A stretch of DNA of 64,000 nt from Betaproteobacteria bacterium HGW-Betaproteobacteria-11 (GCA_002842395.1 PHCV01000015.1:1-64000); one strand, 5' to 3'; shown: positions 35,202 to 46,503, numbered from the stretch's first letter. Numbers and translations: made by a program. Notes: generated from the letters alone by a model not told the origin.

Positions 35202-36653
35202 TTACCCGCCATGCTGCCAGACCCATTTCAGCAGCGCATCCATCGCCGGACCGGCGCGCGCGGCGCGCGGATGATTGACCAGAAAGACCACGATCCAGCG
35301 CCGGCCGTTCCGGTCGAGGACGAAGCCAGCGAGGCTTTTCACGCCATCCAGCGAACCGGTCTTGATGTGCGCCTGGCCGGCGACCCCATTCTCGTGCAGA
35401 CGTTTTTTCATCGTGCCATCGACGGCGACCACCGGCAGCGAGGCCATCAGCTCCGGCATCACGGCACTGCGCCAGGCGGCTTGCAGCAACCGGGCGAGGC
35501 TGGCCGCGCTGATACGCTCGCGGCGCGAAAGTCCGGCGCCGTTTTCCAGCACCAGTTCGGGGAAATCCAGGCCGCGCGATTGCAGCCATTGGCCGATCGC
35601 CGCGACCCCGTCCGCCGTGCCGGCCGGGCGATGGCCGGCGGCCAGGCCGAGGGTGAGGAATAGCTGTCGCGCCATGACGTTGTTGCTGTACTTGTTGATG
35701 TCATGCACCGCTTCGCCCAAAGTCGGCGCTGGCAACACGGCGAACAGATGCGCCGCAGGCGGGGTCGGGCCGTCGCGTACCGCGCCCTGCAACGCGCCGC
35801 CCAGTTGCGTCCACAGCGCACGGAAGACACCGGCGACGAAGCCCGTGTGATCGGCCAGCGCGATATGCCAGCGCTGTTCCTCGCAGCGCGCCGGATAACG
35901 CCCGGAGAGCACCAGGCGGATCGCCGCGGGATGGGCGAACACGTCCGCCCGCGGTCCTTCCCGCCAGTCGCCGCATTCGGCGCCGGGATCGAGCTCGATC
36001 CGGTTTACCAGGTCGAGACCGGCCACTGGCGGTTCCGGCAACAGGGTCAGGCTCAGCGCATTGAAATTCAGCAGCAGGGCATCAGGGGCGACGTTGTACG
36101 GTCGCAGCGGCTCGGCGTCGAAGGCGCCGGGATCGTTCGGCGGGACGGCAAAGGCGCCACGGTCGAGCACCAGGTCGCCACGGATTTCGCGCAGACCACG
36201 GGCGCGCAGTTGCTGCAACAACCGCGCAAACTGCTCCCAGGTCAGCTTCGGATCGCCACCGCCGCGCAAAATCAGGTCGCCGTGAAGAATGCCCGCGTTC
36301 AGCTCGCCACCGAGATAAGCCTCGGTCTGCCAGGTGAAGGCCGGGCCCAGCCGGTCAAGCGCGGCGAAGGTGGTGACAAGCTTCATGACCGAGGCCGGAT
36401 TCATCGCCTGCCGCGCGTTGACCGCCCGCTGCGGCCAGCGTCCATCGACCGCCTGGGTCACCACCGCCACTGCCGTGGGGGGGATGCTTGCCGCTTTCAA
36501 TTCAGCGGCCACCTGCAGCGGCAGCGCTGCGGCCCGTGCCGATGCGGCCAGCCCGAGCCACAGGGCGCAAGCGAACCCGCACAACGCGATGCGGCGTCTG
36601 GAAACCTGGGCAACGGCGGTGCGCTGCGGGAGATGCGGAACCCGTACCCTCAT
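35202..36653 (-). CDS. dacB: D-alanyl-D-alanine carboxypeptidase/endopeptidase (PBP4)
   Basis: Class C penicillin-binding protein that trims or cleaves peptidoglycan peptides in the periplasm. 483 residues: twin-Arg-containing signal peptide (RRRIALCGFACALWLGLAAS), SxxK in NPASVMKL, SxN in KYSNNVMARQ and KTG in HIKTGSLDGVKS; the domain inserted between the first two motifs is typical of PBP4. The ATG at 36653 is preferred to a GTG three codons earlier. Copy 7 of the dispersed motif encodes LPAPTL. Divergent from the GGDEF gene. Confidence 0.93.
   Translation of the reverse strand: MRVRVPHLPQRTAVAQVSRRRIALCGFACALWLGLAASARAAALPLQVAAELKAASIPPTAVAVVTQAVDGRWPQRAVNARQAMNPASVMKLVTTFAALDRLGPAFTWQTEAYLGGELNAGILHGDLILRGGGDPKLTWEQFARLLQQLRARGLREIRGDLVLDRGAFAVPPNDPGAFDAEPLRPYNVAPDALLLNFNALSLTLLPEPPVAGLDLVNRIELDPGAECGDWREGPRADVFAHPAAIRLVLSGRYPARCEEQRWHIALADHTGFVAGVFRALWTQLGGALQGAVRDGPTPPAAHLFAVLPAPTLGEAVHDINKYSNNVMARQLFLTLGLAAGHRPAGTADGVAAIGQWLQSRGLDFPELVLENGAGLSRRERISAASLARLLQAAWRSAVMPELMASLPVVAVDGTMKKRLHENGVAGQAHIKTGSLDGVKSLAGFVLDRNGRRWIVVFLVNHPRAARAGPAMDALLKWVWQHGG
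35718..35733 (-). repeat. Dispersed 16-base motif, copy 7
   Basis: Plus strand CAAAGTCGGCGCTGGC, one base from consensus, in dacB (PAPTL in its frame). Confidence 0.75.
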
Positions 36654-36770
36654 CGAGCGCACCGGAACAAAACGGGAAGCATATCACTTGCGCCTGCCAT
36701 TTCAGCTAGAATACCGGCCACAATAAACCCTGTCCTTGCAAACAGGATGGGGAAATGCGGGAGGGGCTCG

Positions 36771-37733
36771 ATGGACCAGCCGGGCGCAGAGACACGCGAA
36801 TTTGCCGTCAAACTGATGGCGAATCTGATCGTGCCGACTTTCGTGCTCGATACCAACGGCTGCGTCATCATCTGGAACCGGGCCTGCGAACGCCTGACCG
36901 GCGTAGCGGCGGCCGAGGTGCTCGGCACGCGCGAACATTGGCGGGCGTTCTATGAAACGCATCGTCCCTGTCTGGCCGACCTGCTGGCGGAGGGGCGCAT
37001 TGACGAAATCCCTGTGTTCTACGCCGATTCGGACGCATTGACCACTCTCGAACAGGGCGTACACGCCGCCAACTGGTGCGGCATGCCGCGCATCGGCAAG
37101 GAACTTTACATCGCCATCGATGCCGGCCCGATCTATGGCGACGACGGCCGTCTGCTCGCCGTAGTGGAAACGCTGCGCGACATGACCCGGCAAAAGAACG
37201 CGCAGATGACGCTCGAAGCGCTTGCCGCCCGTGACGGCCTCACCGGACTGATCAATCGGCGCAGTTTCGACGACATCCTGCTGCGTGAATGGCAACGCGC
37301 GCGACGCGATCGTCGGCCGCTGGCACTGATCATGACCGATGTCGACCAGTTCAAGCGCTACAACGACACCTACGGCCATCCGCAGGGCGATGAATGCCTG
37401 CGCCAGGTTGCCGCCGTGCTCCAGTCCGCGCTGTTTCGCCCCGGCGATGCGGCTGCCCGTTACGGTGGCGAGGAGTTCGTCGTACTGCTGCCCGCGGCCG
37501 ATGCCACCGGCGCAATGCTGGTCGCCGAACGGATCAAGGAGCACCTCGCTCGACTGGCCTTGCCCCACCCCGCCAGCACACATGGCCGGGTGACCGTCAG
37601 CATGGGGATCGCCGCAACCGAACCGGACAGCGAGCATGAACCCGCGGTATTGCTCGCCGCCGCCGATGCCGCGCTCTATCAGGCCAAACATGCTGGTCGC
37701 AACCAGTTCGCCATCGCGCCGGGTGTGGAATAA
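36771..37733 (+). CDS. PAS-GGDEF diguanylate cyclase
   Basis: 320 residues: PAS domain at about 15-145 (IVPTFVLDTNGCVIIWNRAC, VVETLRDMTRQKNAQ) and GGDEF domain at 150-315 with the active site YGGEEF and an allosteric I-site RPGD exactly five residues before it. It should make cyclic di-GMP and be product-inhibited. No transmembrane segment is seen. The ATG at 36771 is preceded by GGGAGGGG; an ATG at 36747 lacks a good site. Confidence 0.92.
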   Translation: MDQPGAETREFAVKLMANLIVPTFVLDTNGCVIIWNRACERLTGVAAAEVLGTREHWRAFYETHRPCLADLLAEGRIDEIPVFYADSDALTTLEQGVHAANWCGMPRIGKELYIAIDAGPIYGDDGRLLAVVETLRDMTRQKNAQMTLEALAARDGLTGLINRRSFDDILLREWQRARRDRRPLALIMTDVDQFKRYNDTYGHPQGDECLRQVAAVLQSALFRPGDAAARYGGEEFVVLLPAADATGAMLVAERIKEHLARLALPHPASTHGRVTVSMGIAATEPDSEHEPAVLLAAADAALYQAKHAGRNQFAIAPGVE

Positions 37734-37792
37734 CCTCGAAGGCGAGCTCCGTCGGCACATCCGAGGCGCGGCTCTGTTTCTTTCCTTGCCTC

Positions 37793-37821
37793 TTGATAAT
37801 CCGGCCCCGAGGCCTTATTAT
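37793..37821 (+). promoter_or_regulatory. sigma-70 promoter of groESL
   Basis: TTGATA (37793-37798), 17 bases, TATTAT (37816-37821). The CIRCE operator begins at the last base of the -10 box. Confidence 0.75.
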
Positions 37822-37847
37822 TAGCACTCACTCTTGATGAGTGCTAA
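37821..37847 (+). promoter_or_regulatory. CIRCE operator (HrcA binding site)
   Basis: TTAGCACTC-N9-GAGTGCTAA, a perfect match to the CIRCE consensus, directly downstream of the groESL promoter. It predicts heat-shock control by the repressor HrcA. Confidence 0.96.
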
Positions 37848-37909
37848 TAACCCATTGTTTCGTAGGCAGGACAAGTCCTGCGTTTTGTTCAACCAGAAGG
37901 AGTCAATCA

Positions 37910-38200
37910 ATGAAAATTCGTCCCTTGCATGATCGCGTGATCGTCAAGCGTCTTGAAGAAGAACGCAAAACAGCTTCCGGCATTGTCATCCCCGACGCGG
38001 CGGCCGAAAAACCCGATCAAGGTGAAGTCAAGGCCGTGGGCAACGGCAAGATTCAGGAGGACGGCAAGGTGCGCCCGATGTCACTCAAGGTCGGTGACCG
38101 TGTGCTGTTCGGCAAATATTCCGGCCAGGCCGTCAAGGTCGACGGCGAAGAGCTGCTGGTGATGCGCGAAGAAGACATCATGGGCGTGGTCGAAGCCTGA
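37910..38200 (+). CDS. groS: Co-chaperonin GroES
   Basis: 96-residue Hsp10 cap of the GroEL chaperonin: [29 protein letters not shown] mobile loop, [19 protein letters not shown] preceded by AGAAGGAG. First gene of groESL, downstream of CIRCE. Confidence 0.98.
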   Translation: MKIRPLHDRVIVKRLEEERKTASGIVIPDAAAEKPDQGEVKAVGNGKIQEDGKVRPMSLKVGDRVLFGKYSGQAVKVDGEELLVMREEDIMGVVEA

Positions 38201-39898
<1,698 letters not shown>

Positions 39899-39930
39899 TC
39901 GGTCAGACCGATTGCTGTTCCTGTCGCACC

Positions 39931-39964
39931 AGAAAAGCCCGGCCTTGCGCCGGGCTTTTCTTTT
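39931..39964 (+). terminator. Intrinsic terminator of groESL
   Basis: AGAAAAGCCCGGC and its exact complement around a short loop, followed by TTTT; 33 bases after the groEL stop. Confidence 0.92.
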
Positions 39965-39991
39965 AAGGAAATGCTGAACAAGCCTGTTTTT

Positions 39992-40091
39992 GTCATTCCC
40001 GCGGTCTCGACACACCCGGGGCTTTGCATGCCTGGAATTCCCCTGCGGGGGCAGGCAACTCCGCTTCGCGGCGGGCGAAGCGGGAATCCAT
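39992..40091. repeat. 100-base REP-like element, copy B
   Basis: Same element as 34091-34190, same orientation, one mismatch (CGGTCTC instead of CAGTCTC). Contains an internal CCCCTGCGGGGGCAGG hairpin and ends in GCGGGAATCCAT. Confidence 0.9.
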
Positions 40092-40159
40092 TCAGTGTTT
40101 CCTTAAAGTGACAACCGATCACCGGCCCAGCCGCAATCCATCAGTGTTAAATGATAGAT

Positions 40160-40323
40160 GGCCGACGGTTTGTAACCTGATGTATCATTCGCGCCGTTTC
40201 GCCGGATGGACAAACATGGCTTGAACGCTCCCGGCAAGCGTCGCTCGGTGCGGCGTCATGCGACACTGGAAGAGGAGAGGGGAATACCCCGCATTGAGCC
40301 GACCCGCGAGGGTCGGCTTTTTT
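40160..40323 (+). ncRNA. Candidate small RNA with its own terminator
   Basis: Between the groEL terminator and actP lies a second plus-strand intrinsic terminator, AGCCGACCC-GCGA-GGGTCGGCT followed by T5 (40297-40323), with no coding gene in front of it. Upstream are small hairpins (ACGCT/AGCGT near 40225-40245; GGGG-AATA-CCCC near 40280) and GGA-rich unpaired stretches (GGAAGAGGAGAGGGG). No convincing -35/-10 pair was found, so the 5' end is uncertain. Confidence 0.35.
40297..40323 (+). terminator. Intrinsic terminator of the candidate small RNA
   Basis: Nine-base stem AGCCGACCC with tetraloop GCGA, then a run of T. The T-run orientation is plus-strand only, so it does not serve actP. Confidence 0.8.
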
Positions 40324-40364
40324 ATCGCCCGTTTTTCTCCGGCGACTACGCTGGCCGCCGTCCT

Positions 40365-40380
40365 GCCAGCGCCGACTTTT
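40365..40380 (+). repeat. Dispersed 16-base motif, copy 8
   Basis: GCCAGCGCCGACTTTT immediately after the actP stop codon (the last T is part of the TAA on the other strand). Confidence 0.8.
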
Positions 40381-42056
40381 TAGTGCCCCGCAGCGCCAGC
40401 CGCGCCCAACCCCGTCTCCGAACGAATCTGCTGCGCATCGAACAGGGCACGTTCGCGCTGCGCCTGTGCACTGCGGTCGGTCAGCGACACCAGCCAGATC
40501 ACGACGAACGCGGACGTCATCGAGAACAGCGCCGGCGAGGCATAAGGAAACCAGGCCGAGCCCTTCGGGTTGCCGAGCACCGCTTCCCACACCGCGGGCG
40601 AGAGGATGGTCAGCGCCACGGAAAGGATCAGGCCGACGAAACCACCGGCCACGGCGCCACGCGTGGTGCAGTTCTTCCACAGCACCGACATGAACAACAC
40701 CGGGAAGTTGGCCGAACAGGCGACAGCGAAGGCCAGCATCACCATGAAGGCGACATTCTGCTTCTCGAAGGCGATGCCGAGCAGCACGGCGACGATGCCC
40801 AGCACCACCGTGGTGATCTTGGAGACTCTCAGTTCGGCCCAACTGTCGGCCTTGCCCTTTTTGATTACCGTGGCATACAGATCGTGGGCCACGGCCGAGG
40901 CGCCGGACAGCGTCAGTCCGGCCACCACCGCCAGAATCGTGGCGAAGGCGACGGCCGAAATGAAGCCGAGGAATACATTGCCGCCGACCGCGTTGGCCAG
41001 ATGCACGGCGGCCATGTTGCCGCCTCCCTTCAGCCCCTTGGCCAGGTCGCCATCAACGTAATACATGGCCGGATCCTGCGTCAGCAGGACGATGGCACCA
41101 AAGCCGATGATGAAGGTGAGGATGTAGAAGTAACCGATCCAGGTCGTCGCCCAGGCCACCGACTTGCGCGCCTCCCTGGCCGACGGCACGGTGAAGAAGC
41201 GCATCAGGATGTGCGGCAGTCCGGCGGTGCCGAACATCAGCGCCAGGCCAACCGAGACGGCGGAAACCGGATCCTTGATCAGCCCGCCCGGCGCCATGAT
41301 CGCATCCTTTTTGGCATGGACCTCGACCGCCTTGGCGAACAAAGCCTCCGGGCTGAAATGGAACTGGAGCAGCACGGCAAAGGCCATGAACGAAGCGCCG
41401 ACCAGCAACAACACCGCCTTGATGATCTGCACCCAGGTGGTCGCCGTCATGCCGCCGAACAGGACATACGACATCATCAGCCCGCCGACCACCACCACCG
41501 CCACGGCATAGTCGAGGCCGAACAGCAGCTTGATCAACTGCCCCGCGCCGACCATCTGTGCAATCATGTAGAACGCGACCACCACCAGCGAACCGCAGGC
41601 CGCGAAAGTGCGGATCGGCAACGGCGCAAAACGGTAGCCGGCGACATCGGCAAAGGTGAACTTGCCCAGGTTGCGCAGGCGCTCGGCCATCAGGAAGGTC
41701 ACCACCGGCCAGCCGACCAGCCAGCCGATGGAAAAAATCAGGCCGTCGAAACCGCTGGCGAAGACCAGCCCGGAGATGCCGAGAAACGAGGCCGCCGACA
41801 TGTAATCGCCGGCGATCGCCAGGCCATTCTGAAAGCCGGTGATGCCGCCGCCGGCGGTGTAGAAATCAGCCGCGGTACGGGTCTTGGCCGCCGCCCATTT
41901 GGTGATCCACAGGGTGACCAGGACGAAACCGACGAACATGGCGATTGCCGTCCAGTTGGTTACCTGTTTCTGCGCCTGCCCCAGATCGGCGCCCGCGGCC
42001 CACGCCCCGCCGGCCACGAACAACAGCAGCATGGCCCATCGGCTGCGGCTCTTCAT
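40380..42056 (-). CDS. actP: Cation/acetate symporter ActP
   Basis: 558-residue solute:sodium symporter of the acetate/glycolate type with about 13-14 membrane segments. Signature SSS-family region [25 protein letters not shown] (in parts [11 protein letters not shown] and [14 protein letters not shown]), [14 protein letters not shown], and [15 protein letters not shown]. An N-terminal cleavable signal-like segment ([16 protein letters not shown]) is typical. Overlaps the yjcH stop by 4 bases. Confidence 0.93.
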   Translation of the reverse strand: MKSRSRWAMLLLFVAGGAWAAGADLGQAQKQVTNWTAIAMFVGFVLVTLWITKWAAAKTRTAADFYTAGGGITGFQNGLAIAGDYMSAASFLGISGLVFASGFDGLIFSIGWLVGWPVVTFLMAERLRNLGKFTFADVAGYRFAPLPIRTFAACGSLVVVAFYMIAQMVGAGQLIKLLFGLDYAVAVVVVGGLMMSYVLFGGMTATTWVQIIKAVLLLVGASFMAFAVLLQFHFSPEALFAKAVEVHAKKDAIMAPGGLIKDPVSAVSVGLALMFGTAGLPHILMRFFTVPSAREARKSVAWATTWIGYFYILTFIIGFGAIVLLTQDPAMYYVDGDLAKGLKGGGNMAAVHLANAVGGNVFLGFISAVAFATILAVVAGLTLSGASAVAHDLYATVIKKGKADSWAELRVSKITTVVLGIVAVLLGIAFEKQNVAFMVMLAFAVACSANFPVLFMSVLWKNCTTRGAVAGGFVGLILSVALTILSPAVWEAVLGNPKGSAWFPYASPALFSMTSAFVVIWLVSLTDRSAQAQRERALFDAQQIRSETGLGAAGAAGH

Positions 42057-42364
42057 TTGCCCGCCTCACGCAGGACTTCAGCCGCCATCCGGTCAAAGCG
42101 CGTATTGGCCAGATGCACATACACCGCCGTGATGAGAATGGTGAACAGGATCACGCCCAAGCCCATGGGAATGCCGATCGAAATCACCGAGCCGGGCGCC
42201 AGTTTGGTGGCAAGCAAATCCCTGTCGAAAGCAATCAACAGGATGTAGCCAAAATAGACCACGACCACCAGCAAGGTCAGCGCCGTCGCCCAGGCATTGC
42301 GGGTTCTGACCAGATGACGAAATTTCGGATTGCTCCGGATGTGCTCGGCCATTGCATGACTCAT
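42053..42364 (-). CDS. yjcH: DUF485 inner-membrane protein YjcH
   Basis: 103 residues with two membrane segments ([20 protein letters not shown] and [20 protein letters not shown]). DUF485 proteins accompany actP in acetate-uptake operons, as here. The ATG at 42364 is preceded by AAAGGAGGAGC. Confidence 0.9.
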   Translation of the reverse strand: MSHAMAEHIRSNPKFRHLVRTRNAWATALTLLVVVVYFGYILLIAFDRDLLATKLAPGSVISIGIPMGLGVILFTILITAVYVHLANTRFDRMAAEVLREAGK

Positions 42365-42397
42365 TGCTCCTCCTTTCAGGGAAAAAGGCTTTTTGTT

Positions 42398-42426
42398 TTG
42401 ACCTCGATACCGCAAGCCCCTATAAT
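42398..42426 (+). promoter_or_regulatory. Promoter of tRNA-Phe
   Basis: TTGACC (42398-42403), 17-base spacer, TATAAT (42421-42426): a near-consensus sigma-70 promoter with the tRNA 5' end 22 bases downstream of the -10 box. Confidence 0.9.
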
Positions 42427-42447
42427 ACGCGGCCTCCATATCTTCTT

Positions 42448-42523
<76 letters not shown>

Positions 42524-42530
42524 AAATCAA

Positions 42531-42560
42531 AACCCCAACTCATCCCGGTTGGGGTTTTTC
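42531..42560 (+). terminator. Intrinsic terminator after tRNA-Phe
   Basis: AACCCCAAC, eight-base loop, GTTGGGGTT, then TTTC. Confidence 0.88.
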
Positions 42561-42609
42561 TTTGTGCGTTCGCGAGAGCCTACGGATTGCCGGTCATGCC
42601 GCCTTTTGC

Positions 42610-44481
42610 TCAACCGGTGGTGAAAGGTGATCGCACAGTCTTTTCATTTTCCGCCGGGCTGCGGTACTCCGCCACCCGCGCCCGCAGTCCGTTTTTGGTG
42701 GCGGCCTCGTCGCGCAGCGGCGCGGCCAGCCAGGCTTCGAGCTCGGCAAGCCAGTCGCCGTCGGGTACGCCCTCGGGCCGGGCGATGCGCAGTTTGGGGT
42801 GCGGCGTCGGCTGCGTCGCCTCGCCATCGGCGAGCAGTTCCTCGAAGAGCTTTTCGCCGGGTCGCAGGCCGGTGAATTCGATGCGGATATCTTCCTCGCC
42901 GAAGCCCGAGAGCCGGATCAGGTCGCGCGCCAGATCGGCGATTTTCACCGGCTCGCCCATGTCGAGCACGAAAATCCGCCCGCCCGCCGCTTCCCGGCTG
43001 GCCAGCAGCCCGGCCTGCAGCACCAGTTGCGCCGCCTCGGGGATCAGCATGAAGTAGCGGATGATCTCCGGATGCGTCACCGTCACCGGCCCGCCGGCGG
43101 CGATCTGCTCGCGAAAGCGCGGAATCACGCTACCGGAAGAACCCAGCACGTTGCCGAAGCGCACCATCACGAAACGGGTGGTCGCCGACTCTGCCTGCAG
43201 GGCCTGGCAGGCCAGCTCGGCCAAGCGTTTGCTGGCGCCCATGACATTGGCCGGATTGACCGCCTTGTCGGTCGAGATCAGCACGAATTCGCGCGCGCCG
43301 TGGGCCATCGCCGCGCGGGCGACGTTGAGCGTGCCCTGCACGTTGTTCCTCACCGCCGCCCAGGCATTGGCGTTTTCCATCAGCGGCACATGCTTGTAAG
43401 CCGCGGCATGGAACACCACTGCCGGCCGCACTTCGGCGAACACTTGCGCCAGCCGGGCCGCATCCTTTACATCGCCGATTACCTCGGCCAGCGGCAGTTC
43501 CGGAAACTGGCCGGCGAATTCCTGCGCAATGCGATACAGCGCATATTCCGACTGCTCGAACAACACCAGTTGCGCCGGCGCAAAGCGCGCGATCTGGCGG
43601 CACAACTCGGAACCGATCGAGCCGCCGGCGCCGGTCACCAGCACCACCCGGCCGCCGAGCAACTCGGCCAGCCCTGCGCTATCGAGCGCGATCGGTTCGC
43701 GGCCGAGCAGGTCTTCGAGCTCGACCTTGCGCAGCTGCGACACCGCCACCCGGCCGGAGAGCAGATCGTCCATGGTCGGCACAGTGAGTACGGAAAGACC
43801 GGCCTTTGTTGCTGCTTCCGCCGCCCGCCGGCGCACCCCGGCGGCCACATGCGGCATGGCGATCACCGCATGGCGAACGCCGAGTTTTTCCGCCACCGGC
43901 CCCACCTTGGCCAGCGACGCCAGCACCGGCACATCGAGCACCCGGCGGCCGATCTTGGCTGCATCGTCATCAAGGAAACCAACCACCCGCCACTGCCGCG
44001 TCCCCGCCAGCGCGCGGGCAAGCTCCACCCCCGCGCTACCGGCGCCAAGTACCAGCAGCGGCTCGCCCCCCAGTTCGCCGAGCGAGAGCAGATGCCCATC
44101 CTTCCACGAGCGGTAGGCAAAGCGCGCACCGCCCATCGCCAGCACCAGCAGCAACGGATGCAGCACCAGCACCGAACGCGGCACATCGACCAGACGCTGG
44201 GTCATGAACAGCACCAGCGGCACTACCAGCGCCGCCAGCCCCACCGCCAGCAGGATGCGCTTCAGATCCGGCAGGCTGGCGAAGCGCCACATCCCGCGAT
44301 AGAGGCCGAAACGATAAAAGCTCGCCGCGTGCACCGCCAGCACCCAGGGCAGCGTCATGCCGATGGCGTGCCAGACGGTCGCCGTCGCATTGAAATTGAA
44401 GCGCAGCAAAAACGAGGCAACCCAGGCCAGCGCCACGGCAAAGAGATCGAAGAGGATGACGGCGAGGATGCGAGTGGTCAT
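42610..44481 (-). CDS. pglF: Membrane-bound nucleotide-sugar 4,6-dehydratase (PglF/WbpM type)
   Basis: 623 residues: four N-terminal membrane segments, a CoA-binding-like Rossmann domain (VLGAGSAGVEL, about 140-250) and the C-terminal SDR dehydratase domain with VTGAGGSIGSELCRQI. The catalytic triad has Met in place of Tyr (VMGASK), typical of large membrane 4,6-dehydratases acting on UDP-GlcNAc. It would give the 4-keto-6-deoxy sugar that the PglE-like gene aminates. Last gene of the glycan operon. Confidence 0.88.
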   Translation of the reverse strand: MTTRILAVILFDLFAVALAWVASFLLRFNFNATATVWHAIGMTLPWVLAVHAASFYRFGLYRGMWRFASLPDLKRILLAVGLAALVVPLVLFMTQRLVDVPRSVLVLHPLLLVLAMGGARFAYRSWKDGHLLSLGELGGEPLLVLGAGSAGVELARALAGTRQWRVVGFLDDDAAKIGRRVLDVPVLASLAKVGPVAEKLGVRHAVIAMPHVAAGVRRRAAEAATKAGLSVLTVPTMDDLLSGRVAVSQLRKVELEDLLGREPIALDSAGLAELLGGRVVLVTGAGGSIGSELCRQIARFAPAQLVLFEQSEYALYRIAQEFAGQFPELPLAEVIGDVKDAARLAQVFAEVRPAVVFHAAAYKHVPLMENANAWAAVRNNVQGTLNVARAAMAHGAREFVLISTDKAVNPANVMGASKRLAELACQALQAESATTRFVMVRFGNVLGSSGSVIPRFREQIAAGGPVTVTHPEIIRYFMLIPEAAQLVLQAGLLASREAAGGRIFVLDMGEPVKIADLARDLIRLSGFGEEDIRIEFTGLRPGEKLFEELLADGEATQPTPHPKLRIARPEGVPDGDWLAELEAWLAAPLRDEAATKNGLRARVAEYRSPAENEKTVRSPFTTG

Positions 44482-44521
44482 GGGGTTATCTGATCAGCTT
44501 GCGGTAAGTGTCAAATCAACC

Positions 44522-44619
44522 GTCATTCCGGACGGCGCGCAGCGTCGATCCGGAATCCAGTCGGGAGCCAAGGCGAAGTCAGCGGGCCATTCATGGATTC
44601 CTAGCGGGCCCGGAATGAC
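44522..44619. repeat. 98-base palindromic element of the REP family
   Basis: Ends are a 10-base inverted repeat, GTCATTCCGG (44522-44531) and CCGGAATGAC (44610-44619), with further inner pairing. Related in ends to the GTCATTCCCGC elements at 34.1 and 40.0 kb. It supplies the last codons of the pglE-like gene. Confidence 0.8.
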
Positions 44620-45898
44620 GCGGCAAGGCGGAGCTTTGTTGCGAACGAACATTCGCCGTCTCGCCAACGCCGACTTTTTGCGTGGCGGCACGCATCACTT
44701 TGACCACGACGCCAATCGTGGCGGACATCTCGGCCTCGCCCAGCGTCGGGTGCACCATGAACATCAGGCTGGTCTCGCCCAGCCGCTGCGCCACGGGCAA
44801 TCTCGCCGCCGGGCTCCAGCCGCGAGCGGTGAAAGCATGCTCGCGATAGATTTCCGGACAGCTGCCGGCAAGGCAGGGCACGCCCTCGGCATTGATCGCC
44901 TCGATGACCCGTGCCGTGTCCCAGCCCGACGCCAGCACCGCGGGCTCGACGAAGACATAGTATTTGTAATAAGCGTGGCCGATCCCGGTCCCGGGACGGG
45001 TGGCCCGCAGTCCCCGAACCGTCGCAAAGCCCTCATCCAGAATCGCCGCATTGCGCTGTCGCACGGCCAGCCAGTGCGGCAGCTTGCGCAACTGCAACCG
45101 ACCGATGGCCGCCTGCATCTCGGTCATCCGGAAATTGCTGCCGAAAGATTCGTGCAGCCAACGGAATCCCGGTGGATGCGGACGGTTGAACACCGCGTCA
45201 TAGCTTTTTCCGTGATCCTTGTAGGCCCAGGCCTTCTGCCACAAGCGATCATCGCTGGTCACCAGCAGCCCGCCCTCGCCGCCGGTGGTCATGATCTTGT
45301 CCTGGCAAAACGAAAACGCCGCGGCATCGCCCAGGCTGCCCACCGGACGGCCCCGGTAGGTCGCGCCATGCGCCTGGGCGCAGTCTTCCACCACCTTGAG
45401 ACCGCGTTCGCGCGCCAGCGCCATGAGCGAATCCATGTCGCACGGCCAGCCGGCCAGATGCACGGCGACGATGGCCCGGGTGCGCGGCGTCAGTACGGCG
45501 CGCACGGTTTCCGCGGTCAGATTCTGGCTCAGCGGATCGACATCGGCCACCACAGGCACCGCGCCGCGCGCCACCACGCAGCTCGCCGAGGCGATGAAGG
45601 TACGCGCCGGCACGATCACTTCGTCGCCCGGCCCGATGTCCAGCGCATAAAGCGCCAGCTCCAGCGCCAGGGTGCCATTGGCCAGCGAAATGGCGTGGCG
45701 CGTACCGGTGAAGGCAGCGAATTCCGCCTCGAACTGCCGGCATTCCTCGCCCGTCCAGTAATTGACCTTGCCCGAGGCAAGGACCGTCGTCACCGCCTCG
45801 ATTTCATCGGTAGCGAAAACCGGCCACGGCGGAAAGGGAGCATCGCACAACGAACGCCCACCATCGAGCGCCAGCTTATCGGAGACCGGGGCGCTCAT
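44591..45898 (-). CDS. pglE: DegT-family sugar aminotransferase (PglE type)
   Basis: 435 residues. PLP aminotransferase: NGTLALELAL, EDCAQAHGA, PLP Lys in SFCQDKIMTTGGEGG, and FRMTEMQAAIG. Between PglF- and PglD-like genes it should aminate the 4-keto sugar at C4 on the way to bacillosamine. The natural end is probably near VVVKVMRAA; the following about 25 residues (QKVGVGETANVRSQQSSALP...) are encoded by copy 9 of the dispersed motif and by the REP element. The ATG overlaps the pglD stop by 4 bases. Confidence 0.86.
   Translation of the reverse strand: MSAPVSDKLALDGGRSLCDAPFPPWPVFATDEIEAVTTVLASGKVNYWTGEECRQFEAEFAAFTGTRHAISLANGTLALELALYALDIGPGDEVIVPARTFIASASCVVARGAVPVVADVDPLSQNLTAETVRAVLTPRTRAIVAVHLAGWPCDMDSLMALARERGLKVVEDCAQAHGATYRGRPVGSLGDAAAFSFCQDKIMTTGGEGGLLVTSDDRLWQKAWAYKDHGKSYDAVFNRPHPPGFRWLHESFGSNFRMTEMQAAIGRLQLRKLPHWLAVRQRNAAILDEGFATVRGLRATRPGTGIGHAYYKYYVFVEPAVLASGWDTARVIEAINAEGVPCLAGSCPEIYREHAFTARGWSPAARLPVAQRLGETSLMFMVHPTLGEAEMSATIGVVVKVMRAATQKVGVGETANVRSQQSSALPRHSGPARNP
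44663..44678 (+). repeat. Dispersed 16-base motif, copy 9
   Basis: GCCAACGCCGACTTTT preceded by TTCGCCGTCTC; in the pglE-like gene it reads KVGVGE. Confidence 0.8.
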
Positions 45899-46503
45899 GC
45901 GTCGGCTTCCATGTCCCGGATGACGATCGTGCCCGCCTTGACCAGACAGCCGGGACCGATGCACACACCCGGCAGAACCACCGCGCCGGCACCCACCAGA
46001 GTGCCCGCGCCCACCGTTGCGCCGCCGCACAGCACCGCCCCTGGCGCGACATGCACAGCGGCTTCTATGTCGCAGTCATGCTCGACGATGGCGCCCGAGT
46101 TGATGATCGTGTTCTCGCCGATGCGAGCCTCGGCATTCACCACCGCCCCCGGCATGATGAGCGTACCCGCGCCGATTCGGGCCGAGCGCGCGACCACCGC
46201 CGCCGGATGCACCACGCAGACCAAGGTCAACCCATGCTCGCCAAGCCAGCGGGCCGCCGCGGCACGCGCGCGATTGTCGCCAATGGCCACGATCACGCCA
46301 TCGATTTCATCACGCCGGGCCAGCAGCACCTCCCGTCCGCCCGCCAGCGGATGGCCAAGCAAAGTGGCACCCGCCAGCGGCCGGTCATCCACCACGCAGG
46401 CCACCGTCAGGCCCGCAGTGCACTCGATGGCATCCACCACCACCTTGCCATGGCCACCGGCGCCGAAAACGGCAATCCGCTGCTTTTGCTGTTCCATGTC
46501 CAT
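45895..46503 (-). CDS. pglD: Sugar acetyltransferase, PglD/NeuD family
   Basis: 202 residues: N-terminal Rossmann-like domain with AVFGAGGHGKVVVDAI and a C-terminal left-handed beta-helix (GTLIMPGAVVNAEARIGENT). The catalytic His of PglD-type enzymes is in IVEHDCDIE. It would N-acetylate the 4-amino sugar with acetyl-CoA, completing UDP-di-N-acetylbacillosamine. Length and domain order match PglD. Confidence 0.87.
   Translation of the reverse strand: MDMEQQKQRIAVFGAGGHGKVVVDAIECTAGLTVACVVDDRPLAGATLLGHPLAGGREVLLARRDEIDGVIVAIGDNRARAAAARWLGEHGLTLVCVVHPAAVVARSARIGAGTLIMPGAVVNAEARIGENTIINSGAIVEHDCDIEAAVHVAPGAVLCGGATVGAGTLVGAGAVVLPGVCIGPGCLVKAGTIVIRDMEADA

Noticed and set aside
35703-36770. Long plus-strand frame opposite dacB joined to the GGDEF gene
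   Set aside because: It is antisense to a well-supported gene; the cyclase has its own start and ribosome site at 36771.
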